Below, piece after piece: positions 44,881 through 53,331 of a DNA stretch of 64,000 nucleotides. The first letter of the stretch is position 1, and the number at the start of each line of letters is the position of its first letter. Source of the DNA: JBLNBN01 sp050260015 (GTDB lineage: Bacteria; Bacteroidota; Ignavibacteria; Kapaibacteriales; UBA2268); contig JBLNBN010000039.1 of NCBI GenBank assembly GCA_050260015.1, positions 203,382-267,381 of the forward strand, in the 5' to 3' direction. A program made the position numbers and the translations under genes. Below the pieces are notes generated by a model. The model was not told the DNA's origin, did not search any database, and worked only from the letters and a program-made list of their open reading frames with translations.

Positions 44881-44917
44881 TAAAGGACAATTAACGACAA
44901 TAATTATGGATACGTAA

Positions 44918-45994
44918 ATGATTAAAAAGAATGCGCTTTGGATGCTTTTAATAATTTGTACTTTCAGTTTGAGAGCGCAGACTCCAACAATAGCCGTCGG
45001 CGGTTACGTGGACGCTTACTTCGCGAACGACGACGATAAGGGAACGGACGAACTTAATGGCGGGAACAGGTTATTCTCGTACGTCAATCCTACGAAAAAT
45101 AGGTTTTCAATAAACACAGCTCAGATAACGGCTAAGATAGGAGTCGAAAACGTATTTCGTTCTAATATCACGCTTCATATGGGCGATCTGCACAAAACTG
45201 CATGGGAGGCCGCCGACGTCTCAATGCCTTTTATTCAGCAGGCGAATGCGGGCGTTCGGGTAGCGGAAAACATTTGGATAGACGGCGGTATATTCCTTAC
45301 TCATATAGGCGGAGAATCGCTGCTACCAAAAGATAACTGGCTCTCGACCCATTCTCTAGTCACATACTACGAACCGTTCTACCAGGCGGGAGTTCGCGCT
45401 TCCTACGAGAGCGAGAAATTTACCGCGCAACTTCACGTTTTGAACGGGAATGGAATTATCGACGAGAATAATTATAATAAGACCTTCGGTTGGTTCTTCA
45501 GTTATACACCCTCGACCGTGTTTTCAGTTTCGTACGCGGGCGTGGCGGGCAACGAAGTTCCCGGCAACCCAAAATTCGCCTCAACCCAAGCTTTGCATAA
45601 CCTGGTTTTCCAGGTGAATCCATTCGACAAGTTCTCTTTAAAAGGCCAACTTGACTTAGGGATGAAAAAAGTTCCCGATGCGGAAAACGGCGGCGCAATG
45701 AAGTCGCGGCTATTTAGCGGTTATTCGATCACGGCGCATTACGCCTTCACCGATCAATTCAGCGCGAGCGGTAGATATGCTTTTGTCGATAATGCTTACG
45801 CCGTTTTCGAACCGGCAGTTGAAGGAATGGAAACTACTCTCGGTTTCGAATACAAGCCGCACGCAAACGCCTACGTCAGGTTAGAGGGACGAAATATTTC
45901 TCTCGGCGACGACTATAAACTATTTGGTTCAACGGCGGATCTCGCTTCAACAAGAAAGGAGTTAATCCTGAATTTTGGAGTATGGTTCAACTAG
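44918..45994 (+). CDS. Outer membrane beta-barrel (porin-like) protein
   Basis: A 358-residue protein with a signal peptide (cleavage after LRAQ). The mature part begins TPTIAVGGYVDAYFAND and shows alternating amphipathic strands with aromatic girdle residues, for example NRFSINTAQITAKIGVE. It ends in a terminal aromatic residue (ILNFGVWFN), close to the usual barrel C-terminus. It resembles the uncharacterised porin-like proteins ('putative beta-barrel porin-2/OmpL-like') found next to amt genes in Bacteroidota. Passage of ammonium or another solute is inferred from position only. Confidence 0.82.
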   Translation: MIKKNALWMLLIICTFSLRAQTPTIAVGGYVDAYFANDDDKGTDELNGGNRLFSYVNPTKNRFSINTAQITAKIGVENVFRSNITLHMGDLHKTAWEAADVSMPFIQQANAGVRVAENIWIDGGIFLTHIGGESLLPKDNWLSTHSLVTYYEPFYQAGVRASYESEKFTAQLHVLNGNGIIDENNYNKTFGWFFSYTPSTVFSVSYAGVAGNEVPGNPKFASTQALHNLVFQVNPFDKFSLKGQLDLGMKKVPDAENGGAMKSRLFSGYSITAHYAFTDQFSASGRYAFVDNAYAVFEPAVEGMETTLGFEYKPHANAYVRLEGRNISLGDDYKLFGSTADLASTRKELILNFGVWFN

Positions 45995-46018
45995 AGAGAA
46001 ATGTATTTGGCTAATTTT

Positions 46019-46047
46019 AAGGCGGTTTCTTCGAGATCGCCTTTTTA
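46019..46047 (+). terminator. Intrinsic terminator after the beta-barrel gene
   Basis: AAGGCGGTTT pairs with AGATCGCCTT (with wobbles) around a CTTCG-type loop, followed by TTTATTT. It ends the amt-porin segment, just before a convergent gene. Confidence 0.75.
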
Positions 46048-46107
46048 TTTAGCAATTGGGAGACCTTCGCCAGCGCGCCTTTACAAGCCCGTTTTCTTCG
46101 CAGCGCC

Positions 46108-46605
46108 TTAAAAATTCCTCTTTAAAAGCGATTTCATTATAGCGCGGTGGAACGGCTTAACGAAGAAGAAATAAACCCTGCCCCACGCGTTGTTGTATTT
46201 TACTATGGTGGTCAGGTATACGTCAATTACCTCATTTTCTTCGCTCCGCATAACTGAAGTCCTAAAGTTCAGATGCTTATCATTTTCCCCCATAACTATT
46301 TCATTCTCGTTTCGATCGATTACGGTAAACAGCGCGGCTTTGGACCCGATCTCGTAATGCGTTTTATCGGTAGAAATAAACTGATCGGTCTTTAGTCCGA
46401 AAGAGCTTACGAGCGAATTCCTCATCTTTAGTAAGACGAGCGTCCAGGCAGGCAATTTAAACGCCTTATTTAAGATTGTATCAATCGAGCCGTCCTCGGA
46501 CGCAACGATCTTATACGCGTCAATATAGTCCGCCGCCCCGAACCCCGATTGGATTATCGCGGCGCGAGGCGGAGCTTCGAGAGATTCGATTTTTTTCAAT
46601 GCCAT
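46108..46605 (-). CDS. DUF2867-family protein
   Basis: A 165-residue cytoplasmic protein. Residues about 20-160 fit DUF2867, recognisable by ADYIDAYKI near the start, ALFTVIDRNENEIVMGENDKHLNFR in the middle and VKPFHRAIMKSLLK at the end. Family members occur alone or fused to NAD-dependent epimerases and have no known activity. No signal peptide is present. It lies between convergent beta-barrel and serine hydrolase genes; no operon partner. Confidence 0.8.
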   Translation of the reverse strand: MALKKIESLEAPPRAAIIQSGFGAADYIDAYKIVASEDGSIDTILNKAFKLPAWTLVLLKMRNSLVSSFGLKTDQFISTDKTHYEIGSKAALFTVIDRNENEIVMGENDKHLNFRTSVMRSEENEVIDVYLTTIVKYNNAWGRVYFFFVKPFHRAIMKSLLKRNF

Positions 46606-46651
46606 TTCCCTGGAGTTTTATTAGCGACAATTGCAAATATAAGGAATCTAG

Positions 46652-47995
46652 TTACTGCTTCTTCTTATAATTAAAGCTCATGCCGCCCTGCTTTAACGTA
46701 AACTTAGGGGAAGCGCCGTCGCGGGAGAAAGTTATTTCAAGCCCGGCGGGCCTGAACGTGAACGCGGTCTCGCTCGAAGCGTCAAGCGTAAGCTCCCTTT
46801 GGCCGGTAGCCTGCGCGGTTAACTTCCCGCCGTCCCGCTTTATAGTTATCTCCATAGGCAATTCCTCGGAGGTGTAAACCCCTACGTAGGAATCCAAAAT
46901 TTCCTTTGGAACGGAAACTACCTTGAACGACGGGATCTCGTAGGGGGCGCCGTAGTAAATACTGAGCGCTCCTATCCCAACGTCGTTTAGGGAATAGTCC
47001 ATGCCGTTGGTTACGTAGGCGAAGGCCAGGCTATCCCCGGGGAAATAGGACGCCATCGAAGCGAAACCGTCGATCCCGCCGTTGTGGCCGTAGCCAGTTT
47101 TATCGTTGAACGGGATGGGGAACATGCCTGCGCCGAAACCGTTCTTTAGGGTTCGCATCTGTTCCAGGCTTTCCTTCGCGATTAGTTTTCCCGCGAAAAG
47201 AGCTTCGAGGAACTTAGCCAGGTCGCCGCTCGTACTAACTATTGCGCCCGCGCCGTGCGGGATGCTCATATCGGTTTCGGGTTGGACCTCCCATTTATTC
47301 GTTTCGCTATTCCACGCGAAGGAGGAGGCTTCATTCTTATCGTTGCGTATCTTGCCGCCGTAGTAAGTGTTCTTAAGTCCAATTTTATTCGTTATCCTGG
47401 CTTTTAGCGCCTCAGCGTATGTATTCCCAGTTAATTTCTCGATAATATAACCCAAGAGGACAAAATTTGAATTGCTGTACTCGTTCTTTGTCCCGGGCTC
47501 GAACGCCGCGGGCAAGGCGTACATTATGGCAAGCATTTCTTCTTCCGTTTTTGGTTTCTCCATATACCCGCGGTAGGCTATATCGTCCGTAAAGCTGCGA
47601 ATGCCGCTGCTATGATGCAGCATGTCCTCGATCGTTATTTTATCTGCATTGGGAATCTTAGGGAAGAAAACCGAAAGGGGAGTCGTGAGCGAGAGCTTTT
47701 TCTCCTCGACGAGTTGGAAGATCATGACTGCGGTAAACATCTTCGAGATGGAACCTATCCTATACTTGGTATCCGGAGTTGCGGCTTTCTTTCCGTCCGG
47801 ACCGACGAATCCGATAGCCCGCTGATAAATTACTTTCCCGTCCTTAGATAAGGTAGCCGTTCCCATCATTTTATTGTTGGCCGAGAGCGCGTCGAACAGG
47901 CTGTCCATCTTTGCGCGGTCGAACGCGAAGGATTGCGTTGAAACGAAAAGTAGCGCAACTGCCAGGCATATATTCATAAGAGTATTTTTCCTCAT
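46652..47995 (-). CDS. Exported serine hydrolase of the class C beta-lactamase fold
   Basis: A 447-residue protein with a signal peptide (MRKNTLMNICLAVALLF... QSFA). The ATG at 47995 is preferred, with GGAG about 9 nt upstream; a TTG at 48010 would add five residues. The active-site Ser82-x-x-Lys85 lies in GSISKMF, the second motif is YSN in EYSNSNF, and HNGG replaces the KTG box, as in esterase and DD-peptidase-like members. A ~100-residue C-terminal lipocalin-like domain (DSYVGVYTSEELPMEI) follows. It may be a D-amino peptidase, esterase or peptidoglycan carboxypeptidase. The 300 nt upstream hold no gene. Confidence 0.88.
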   Translation of the reverse strand: MRKNTLMNICLAVALLFVSTQSFAFDRAKMDSLFDALSANNKMMGTATLSKDGKVIYQRAIGFVGPDGKKAATPDTKYRIGSISKMFTAVMIFQLVEEKKLSLTTPLSVFFPKIPNADKITIEDMLHHSSGIRSFTDDIAYRGYMEKPKTEEEMLAIMYALPAAFEPGTKNEYSNSNFVLLGYIIEKLTGNTYAEALKARITNKIGLKNTYYGGKIRNDKNEASSFAWNSETNKWEVQPETDMSIPHGAGAIVSTSGDLAKFLEALFAGKLIAKESLEQMRTLKNGFGAGMFPIPFNDKTGYGHNGGIDGFASMASYFPGDSLAFAYVTNGMDYSLNDVGIGALSIYYGAPYEIPSFKVVSVPKEILDSYVGVYTSEELPMEITIKRDGGKLTAQATGQRELTLDASSETAFTFRPAGLEITFSRDGASPKFTLKQGGMSFNYKKKQ

Positions 47996-48216
47996 GTACA
48001 AGGTCTCCAACTTAGTTTATAATGTTTCGCAATCGGCGAAAAGCTTAATTAATTACGACCGAATATGATAATTGTTTCATAGAGACTTAAAAAGATACTA
48101 TTAAGAGACATTTCGGCGAACTTAGAAAAAGGACTCGATTGTTGGATAAAATATTAGCTTTTCAAAATAAATGTAAAAAATGATTTTAATACGACGTATA
48201 TTGTCGCGTTATTTAT

Positions 48217-48224
48217 TATATTTG
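48217..48224 (+). promoter_or_regulatory. Perfect -7 box upstream of the P-loop kinase operon
   Basis: TATATTTG matches the Bacteroidota -7 consensus; a -33 TTTG at the right distance was not found. It lies 84 nt before the ATG at 48308 and is the only promoter-like element in the 297-nt gap 48011-48307, which is otherwise AT-rich and featureless. Confidence 0.35.
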
Positions 48225-48307
48225 CATATCTTTTGAAGTTCATTCCCGGTTTTGTTTTTTTAGTTCAATCGCCTTACAGGTTTCTATTATAAATCGAGGT
48301 ACAGACT

Positions 48308-49060
48308 ATGCAAAGCTACTCCCCAGCCGATTCGCCCGCTACCGGGCGCGCCCCGCAGGATCCGCCGCTGAAAGCCTTCTTCATCGCCGGAGGCTACGCC
48401 GCAGGAAAGACATACGTTACGGAAACCATGTTTAAAGAATTTAACTACGAAACGACCGGTCCAACAAAGTTAATGGAAATCGTTCTCAAAGATAATGGGA
48501 TCGCTCTTGCCTCCGATCTGCATTCGGAGGAGGAAAAGACAAAAGTATCGGCGCTCCGCTCCGCAATTAAAGAATACGTCGAGGATTACATCCTTGTTCA
48601 TTTAATCAATTTGAAATCTGTCGCGCTGGAGATGGCGTACTGGGATTATAACAATACACTTATGCTCAAAACTATATACGAGTCGCTCGGCTACGAAGTC
48701 TATATGATCTACGTCGAGGCCGGGGAGGAAACCTGCCTTGCCAGGAACCAAAAAAGAGCGCGCCGCGAGGGCGCCGACCGGGTGTCGAATTCCAACCATT
48801 CTATTAAGAATTGGGCAGATCTTTTTAAGAAATCCTTCGGCGAAAAATACCATACGATCGATAACGAAAAAGACGTCGCCGGGGACGAAATCTACCGCGA
48901 GGAATTCGAAGCGCGCCTGCGGGAGCTTGGGAAGAGCATATTTACGGAGCCAAACTTAAACCCGGCCCGCGAAGCCCTGCTCGCCGAAATGAAGGAAAAG
49001 AACGCCTCGAAGCTCTCGGAAGTTTACCCGAAATTGATAAATCTTATGTTTAAAATATAA
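48308..49060 (+). CDS. P-loop NTPase, zeta-toxin/polynucleotide-kinase-like
   Basis: A 250-residue protein with Walker A GGYAAGKT at 28-35 near the N-terminus, within FFIAGGYAAGKTYV. A hydrophobic strand ending in an acidic residue (VYMIYVEAGEETCLAR, around 135-150) and an arginine-rich lid (RNQKRARREGADR) follow. This is the layout of small kinases such as zeta toxins and T4-type polynucleotide kinases. The substrate is unknown. A typical zeta antitoxin is not seen. The downstream esterase-like gene starts 18 nt after its stop, and a third gene 4 nt after that, so all three form an operon. Confidence 0.75.
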   Translation: MQSYSPADSPATGRAPQDPPLKAFFIAGGYAAGKTYVTETMFKEFNYETTGPTKLMEIVLKDNGIALASDLHSEEEKTKVSALRSAIKEYVEDYILVHLINLKSVALEMAYWDYNNTLMLKTIYESLGYEVYMIYVEAGEETCLARNQKRARREGADRVSNSNHSIKNWADLFKKSFGEKYHTIDNEKDVAGDEIYREEFEARLRELGKSIFTEPNLNPAREALLAEMKEKNASKLSEVYPKLINLMFKI

Positions 49061-49078
49061 TCCGGAGGCCCGCCAATT

Positions 49079-49645
49079 ATGATAACAATACTCTACTTCC
49101 ATGGTTACAACGGGGAGAACTCCGTTAAGTACGAAATACTAAAGGATTACTTCGCAAAGGAGAGCGTCGAGATCGTCAAGATAATCCAGACGTACGACAG
49201 GAGAGCGGACGCCGACAGGGTCGCGAAAGCCATGGCCCAGGCCAAGAAAAAGGACCGGTTGGGAAAATTCTTTATCGTTGGGAGCTCGCTCGGTTGCGTT
49301 TACTCCATGTTCTACTCGCTAAAACTCCAAATCCCATGCCTCTTGATCAACCCAGCCTACGAGGTCGAGGAGAGATTGAAAGGGAGGATGGAGCCCGAAA
49401 AGCTGGAAACAATGCTGGAGGTCCTCCGCAGGATAGACGAAATGCCCTACATCCCGGCGCTCTTCAACGTATTCCTCGCCGAGGACGACGAACTGCTGAC
49501 ATTCGACAAGTTCCTCGCGGACTTCCGCATCTTCCGGACTATAAAGCGCTTCCCGGACAAGGGGCACGGCTTTAAGAATTTCGAGGAGAACGTGGAGGAG
49601 GTGGGCTACATTATGGACCACTACTTCTGGGAATCGGAGTTTTAG
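49079..49645 (+). CDS. YqiA/YcfP-type alpha/beta-fold esterase
   Basis: A 188-residue small alpha/beta hydrolase. The first strand and oxyanion region read ILYFHGYNG. The nucleophile elbow is GSSLG with Ser70, and the acid (LAEDDELL) and base His (KGHGFKNF, near 160) are in the expected order. Length fits the UPF0227 YqiA family of small esterases. It is the middle gene of the operon with the P-loop kinase and a 147-residue unknown protein. Substrate unknown. Confidence 0.85.
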   Translation: MITILYFHGYNGENSVKYEILKDYFAKESVEIVKIIQTYDRRADADRVAKAMAQAKKKDRLGKFFIVGSSLGCVYSMFYSLKLQIPCLLINPAYEVEERLKGRMEPEKLETMLEVLRRIDEMPYIPALFNVFLAEDDELLTFDKFLADFRIFRTIKRFPDKGHGFKNFEENVEEVGYIMDHYFWESEF

Positions 49646-49649
49646 GGAG

Positions 49650-50093
49650 ATGGAAAAACCTGTCGCCCCCGCCTACTGGATTGCGCCCTCCGGCGAAATT
49701 TACGATGTAAATAAAACGCATATAGCGTTCATTATCAGCCGGCCTGAGCTATTCGGGCTTACGCGGGAGGAAATCGCGCTGGCGTATGCGGAGCGCGGGG
49801 AGAAAATCGGCTTCGAGGGCAAGGCCCGAAAAGAGTTAATGAAGGCGGCCCTCGTAAAGGGCTGGATACGCCTGCGCCATTACCAAAACGCAGGGTGGCG
49901 CTGCGAGCTATGGGAAATTACGCCCCACGCTTCGCGAGCCCTCGCGGCTTGGGCGAAGAGTATTCTAGAACTCCGCGACGGGCTGGACGAAGAACTGGAA
50001 CTGCGCGAGATACGCTACGAAGGGACCGAACGCCCGCCTGGGGATTGGATAAAGAAAACGAGTGTGGCGCAAATGAAGCGTAAGCCCTTGTAA
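49650..50093 (+). CDS. Conserved hypothetical protein, third gene of the kinase operon
   Basis: A 147-residue protein of unrecognised family. It opens with PAYWIAPSGEIYDVNKTHI and FGLTREEIALAYAERGE, then has a mixed alpha/beta body with several tryptophans (WIRLRHYQNAGWRCELWEI), suggesting a small winged-helix-like or nucleic-acid-binding fold. I recall similar short 'WI.PDGK...THI' proteins from phage and metagenome data, but cannot confirm it. The start lies 4 nt after the esterase stop with GGGAGA as ribosome-binding site. It is basic at its C-terminus. Confidence 0.65.
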   Translation: MEKPVAPAYWIAPSGEIYDVNKTHIAFIISRPELFGLTREEIALAYAERGEKIGFEGKARKELMKAALVKGWIRLRHYQNAGWRCELWEITPHASRALAAWAKSILELRDGLDEELELREIRYEGTERPPGDWIKKTSVAQMKRKPL

Positions 50094-50174
50094 ATATAAG
50101 GCTTTGTCGCTCAGAGATTCTATAAAAGGCTTCGCCAATTACTCGAAGGGTAGATGATGTTAATAGCTTTTCTT

Positions 50175-50341
50175 GTCCAACGCCTACGGCGTAGAGTATT
50201 TGCCGCAAAGAGTCTGTTACAGATGTAAAACGCCTACGGCGTAACTATCGGCGTATTATTCAATAGATTTTCGACGCAATAAACTTATAACGAGCGCGAA
50301 TCTTACGAACCGCGCAGCGGTTCAACGTCAGTAGCCGACGC
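50175..50341 (+). repeat. 167-bp structured repeat, copy 2
   Basis: Second copy of the element at 28969-29135, same length and orientation. It again has two ACGCCTACGGCGT palindromes and the hairpin GAACCGC-GCA-GCGGTTC. The surrounding 50094-50518 contains no gene. After the repeat comes a C/G-rich tract (50345-50385), then AT-rich DNA with a perfect -7 box TATCTTTG at 50487-50494 just before the next gene. Confidence 0.85.
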
Positions 50342-50518
50342 CGTTCCCACCCCTCCTCCTCTGCGGCGAAGCGGCGGGGAGTAGTCAGAGTTCCGTTGCA
50401 ATTCAGCATAAAATATACATTTCTCAAGATTATATGAATAAATATCCCCGAATATTTGTAAATCACGTATAATAATAATCTAAATTTATCTTTGTTTCAT
50501 TCATCAAAAGGCATTACT

Positions 50519-51235
50519 ATGGCTCAAATTGGAAACGGTTACGGCAGCGAATGGCACATGCTGCGCTTTTTAGGGTATCATAGGCAATATCTAATTCATA
50601 AGATATTGAGCGAGGTTCCGGCGTTCCAGAACAGGGATTTCCGCTGGATCGATCAAAATTTCTCCACGAAGAACGAACTTCACTCCCAGGACTGCGAACA
50701 CAAGGACATTGAGATCTACTACGACAAGAAGCTAAACGAAGCTTGGAAAGCTTATTGGCCGCAATCGGGGAACTCTCAAAATTGGGACGCAATCGCCAGG
50801 ATCACAGTAGAGGGCAAAACGGAGTATGTATTCGTAGAAGCGAAGGCGCATACGGAAGAACTCAAAAGTTCGTGCGGAGCTAAAAGTTCCGAGAGCGTCG
50901 AAAAAATTAAGATAGCATGCAAGGAAACGCAGAAATACTTTGAGCTGAATCATGTAAATTCTGCTTTATGGCTCCAGACCTATTACCAATTTGCAAACCG
51001 TCTCGCTTTCCTACATTTCTTGTTAAAGAACGATGTGAAGGCGCATTTACTATTTATTTACTTTTACGGCGACAAGAACGAGAAAGGCAATTGCCCCGAT
51101 ACGAAGGCGGGATGGGATGAATCGTTAGAAAAAATGTACAGCCATTTTGGCGTAAGCTCGGAGAGCTTTAAAAGCGACTTTAACAACCGCGTCCACAAGG
51201 TATTTGTTCCGACGAACCCCAACGTCCTGGATTGA
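50519..51235 (+). CDS. PD-(D/E)XK nuclease-like protein of unknown function
   Basis: A 238-residue protein. The ATG at 50519 has AAAAGG 7 nt upstream; a TTG at 50492 would add nine residues. It contains the spaced acidic/lysine signature Asp90 (NWDAIARI) followed by Glu107-Ala-Lys109 in EYVFVEAKAH, with hydrophobic strands in between, as in PD-(D/E)XK endonuclease folds. Glu11 in GSEWHM near the N-terminus could be the additional helix acid. The middle (WLQTYYQFANRLAFLHFL) is helical. The family was not recognised by name. It sits alone in an accessory region between a dispersed repeat and rlmA, so a defence or DNA-processing role is possible but inferred. Confidence 0.55.
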   Translation: MAQIGNGYGSEWHMLRFLGYHRQYLIHKILSEVPAFQNRDFRWIDQNFSTKNELHSQDCEHKDIEIYYDKKLNEAWKAYWPQSGNSQNWDAIARITVEGKTEYVFVEAKAHTEELKSSCGAKSSESVEKIKIACKETQKYFELNHVNSALWLQTYYQFANRLAFLHFLLKNDVKAHLLFIYFYGDKNEKGNCPDTKAGWDESLEKMYSHFGVSSESFKSDFNNRVHKVFVPTNPNVLD

Positions 51236-51238
51236 CCT

Positions 51239-51269
51239 TTTGATTTTGATTCTTTAATATATATATTTG
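51239..51269 (+). promoter_or_regulatory. Consensus Bacteroidota-type promoter upstream of the rRNA methyltransferase
   Basis: TTTG (51239-51242), exactly 19 nt, then TATATTTG (51262-51269): a full match to TTTG-N19-TAnnTTTG. Transcription would start near 51275, leaving a leader of about 165 nt before the ATG at 51441. Confidence 0.6.
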
Positions 51270-51308
51270 CGGATCAAACTATTTCGCAACATTTAATATC
51301 GGGAAGCT

Positions 51309-51435
51309 AAAGGAGCCATGACCGGCCCATTTCATCAAATATACGGCTAACAATAGACGCGGCTAGCTCGCGGCGCGCCCTTCCCCCGCCAGGGAAGGGC
51401 GCAGGATCTCTATTGTTAAACTTATATTTGGTGAA
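51309..51435 (+). promoter_or_regulatory. Palindromic leader with a short ORF, upstream of rlmA-like gene
   Basis: A nested palindrome fills the leader. The outer arms 51331-51357 and 51409-51435 pair, including CAAATATA/TATATTTG and TAACAATAGA/TCTATTGTTA. Inside, GCGCCCTTCCC (51375-51385) pairs with GGGAAGGGCGC (51392-51402). The right arm contains the GGTGA that would serve as ribosome-binding site for the methyltransferase ATG at 51441, so folding could hide it. A 10-codon ORF (51318-51350, MTGPFHQIYG) preceded by AAAGGAG overlaps the left arm. It could be a translational attenuator, or an inserted MITE-like element. Confidence 0.5.
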
Positions 51436-51440
51436 AGTAA

Positions 51441-52280
51441 ATGGTGAAAAATATATCGCAGGCTTTTCAGGAAAGCCTGCATTTGCTGTTATGCCCGATC
51501 TGCGGCAAAGATTTGGCCGTTAAGGACGGGCAATTGAAATGCGGGAAAAACCACTCGTTCGATCTCGCGAGGTCGGGATACGTCAACTTAATTCTAAAGC
51601 CTGCCCGATCGGCTTACGGGAAGGGGCTTTTCATGTCGAGGCGAAGACTTGCCGAACGAGGCTTTTTCGAGCCCTTGGAATCTCATATAGTTGAAATGCT
51701 GTCTCGCCGGGCAAAAGCCGTAGATTTGCGCTCGTTGCTGGACGCAGGCTGCGGCGAAGGCGGGATATTAGAAAATATAAAAAATGAATTGAGGAGGGAC
51801 GGTAAGGACGTCCAAGCGATCGGCATAGACATATGCAAGTCCGGAATCCAAATCGCAAGTAAAAAATGCCGAGAAATCGCCTGGATCGCCGCCGACCTTG
51901 CCCAGCTCCCCGTAAAATCCGATTCTTTCGACGCGGTAATCAATTTGCTGTCGCCGGCGAACTACCTGGAATTCCGTCGGGCGCTGAAGCGCGGCGGTTT
52001 ATTGATTAAGGCCGTTCCCGGAGACCGCCACTTCCGGGAACTACGCGAGACTATTGGCTTGCCGTACCAGCCAAACCCTAACGTTCGCAAAATATTCAAA
52101 TCAAATTTCTCTATTATTGAAGAAAATCGAATAACTCGCACGATCGCGCTTAACGCCGAAATTCGCGCCGATGCGATCGCTATGTCGCCGCTTGCGTGGA
52201 ATCATGACCTTACAAACAAACTAGTTGATTCGTTAGATGAGATAACTATCGATATCTCGCTTCTGGCGGGGGAGAAATAG
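51441..52280 (+). CDS. RlmA-type 23S rRNA (guanine-N1) methyltransferase
   Basis: A 279-residue SAM-dependent methyltransferase. The N-terminal zinc site has Cys18, Cys21, Cys34 and His38 (CPICG... CGKNH), followed by FDLARSGYVNLI and the family block YGKGLFMSRRRLAERGFFEP. The SAM motif LLDAGCGEGG is near residue 97. These match RlmA(I/II), which methylate G745/G748 in 23S rRNA helix 35 and in some hosts affect macrolide binding. Which guanine is modified is not resolved. The long structured leader is unusual. Confidence 0.88.
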   Translation: MVKNISQAFQESLHLLLCPICGKDLAVKDGQLKCGKNHSFDLARSGYVNLILKPARSAYGKGLFMSRRRLAERGFFEPLESHIVEMLSRRAKAVDLRSLLDAGCGEGGILENIKNELRRDGKDVQAIGIDICKSGIQIASKKCREIAWIAADLAQLPVKSDSFDAVINLLSPANYLEFRRALKRGGLLIKAVPGDRHFRELRETIGLPYQPNPNVRKIFKSNFSIIEENRITRTIALNAEIRADAIAMSPLAWNHDLTNKLVDSLDEITIDISLLAGEK

Positions 52281-52412
52281 AAATAGCTTTAGCCGCGTCT
52301 TCCCGACTATTTCGGTTTAGGCGCGGCTTCACGCTTCAAATTATCCTCCTTTAAATCAATTCTTTTTGGTAATTTAGCAGCTAATCTTATTATAAAATCA
52401 TCCATAGAAAGC

Positions 52413-53231
52413 ATGAAAATCAAACATCTAATTATAGCTGCGGTAGCCGTTCTTCTCTGTCTAACCACCGCTCATTCCCAGGGGAAATCCACATATGCTA
52501 AAAGCCCGGAGGATTTCAACCTTCCGTATGATTCTTTAAATATCAAAACTTCCGATGGAATGCGATTAACCGGCTGGTTCATAAAATCGGAGAAACCGGA
52601 CTCTACCTATACCGTATTCATGACGTCGGGCGCGAACATGAGCCATTTTCTCCCGTTCGCAAATTTCGTCAGGAATAGCCTGGGTATGAACGTCGTCCTA
52701 TTCGATAGGCGAGGCATGGGCACGAGCGACGCAGCCCCGCTGGACGAGAGCGCGCTGGCGCGCCCGGAATTCCTAACCGACATCAATAGTTCTATCGATT
52801 GGTCGAAGCGGAATTTAAGAATTGACACAACGAAGATGATTCTCTATGGGTTCTCCATGGGAGCAAGCTTAAGCATCTGCGCGGCTTCCGGCAGGGAGGA
52901 CATTTATCTGCTCGTGGCCGATAGCCCCTATGCAGATCAAAAGGAAACGGTCACGTATCTCAATAGTCATTTTGATAAGAAGCTTACATACATAGACGAC
53001 GCCAGGATCGACCCGATAAAAGCGATTGAAAAAGTCACGTGCAAGACGCTCTTTTTGGCGAACGTCGGGGACGTGAACGTCCCTTATGAGAATTCGATAC
53101 GATTATTCGAGAAGGCCCCTACGAAGCTCAAAGAAATTTGGATAACGCCCCACGAAGGGCACGGCGACGCCGTCCCGCTGAACCCGACGGCGTTCCGGGA
53201 TATATTGGAAACGCTTATGAGGAAGGGGTAG
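52413..53231 (+). CDS. Exported alpha/beta hydrolase
   Basis: A 272-residue protein with a signal peptide (MKIKHLIIAAVAVLLCL, cleavage after AHSQ). The hydrolase core shows LFDRRGMGTSD (oxyanion region), the nucleophile Ser148 in GFSMGAS, an acidic residue region around ANVGDVNVP, and His in EGHGDAVP near the C-terminus. It is related to the serine aminopeptidase/YqkD-like group (DUF1749-like annotation is possible). Probably periplasmic esterase or peptidase. The hairpin AGCCGCG/CGCGGCT (52291-52328) between rlmA and this gene lacks a T-tract. Confidence 0.88.
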   Translation: MKIKHLIIAAVAVLLCLTTAHSQGKSTYAKSPEDFNLPYDSLNIKTSDGMRLTGWFIKSEKPDSTYTVFMTSGANMSHFLPFANFVRNSLGMNVVLFDRRGMGTSDAAPLDESALARPEFLTDINSSIDWSKRNLRIDTTKMILYGFSMGASLSICAASGREDIYLLVADSPYADQKETVTYLNSHFDKKLTYIDDARIDPIKAIEKVTCKTLFLANVGDVNVPYENSIRLFEKAPTKLKEIWITPHEGHGDAVPLNPTAFRDILETLMRKG

Positions 53232-53295
53232 GGGGAGATTACTTGTTTTGGTTTAAAGATAGATGTTGATATTGAACTTTTTTATCAAAAACTAT

Positions 53296-53326
53296 TTTGA
53301 TTTATCGGAATAAAATTGTAAATTGC
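53296..53326 (+). promoter_or_regulatory. Candidate promoter of the AbiF-associated RNA
   Basis: TTTG (53296-53299), 19 nt, then TAAATTGC (53319-53326), one base short of the -7 consensus TAnnTTTG. The predicted start, about 53332, coincides with the beginning of the structured segment in front of the abiF start codon. Confidence 0.4.
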
Positions 53327-53331
53327 TTATA

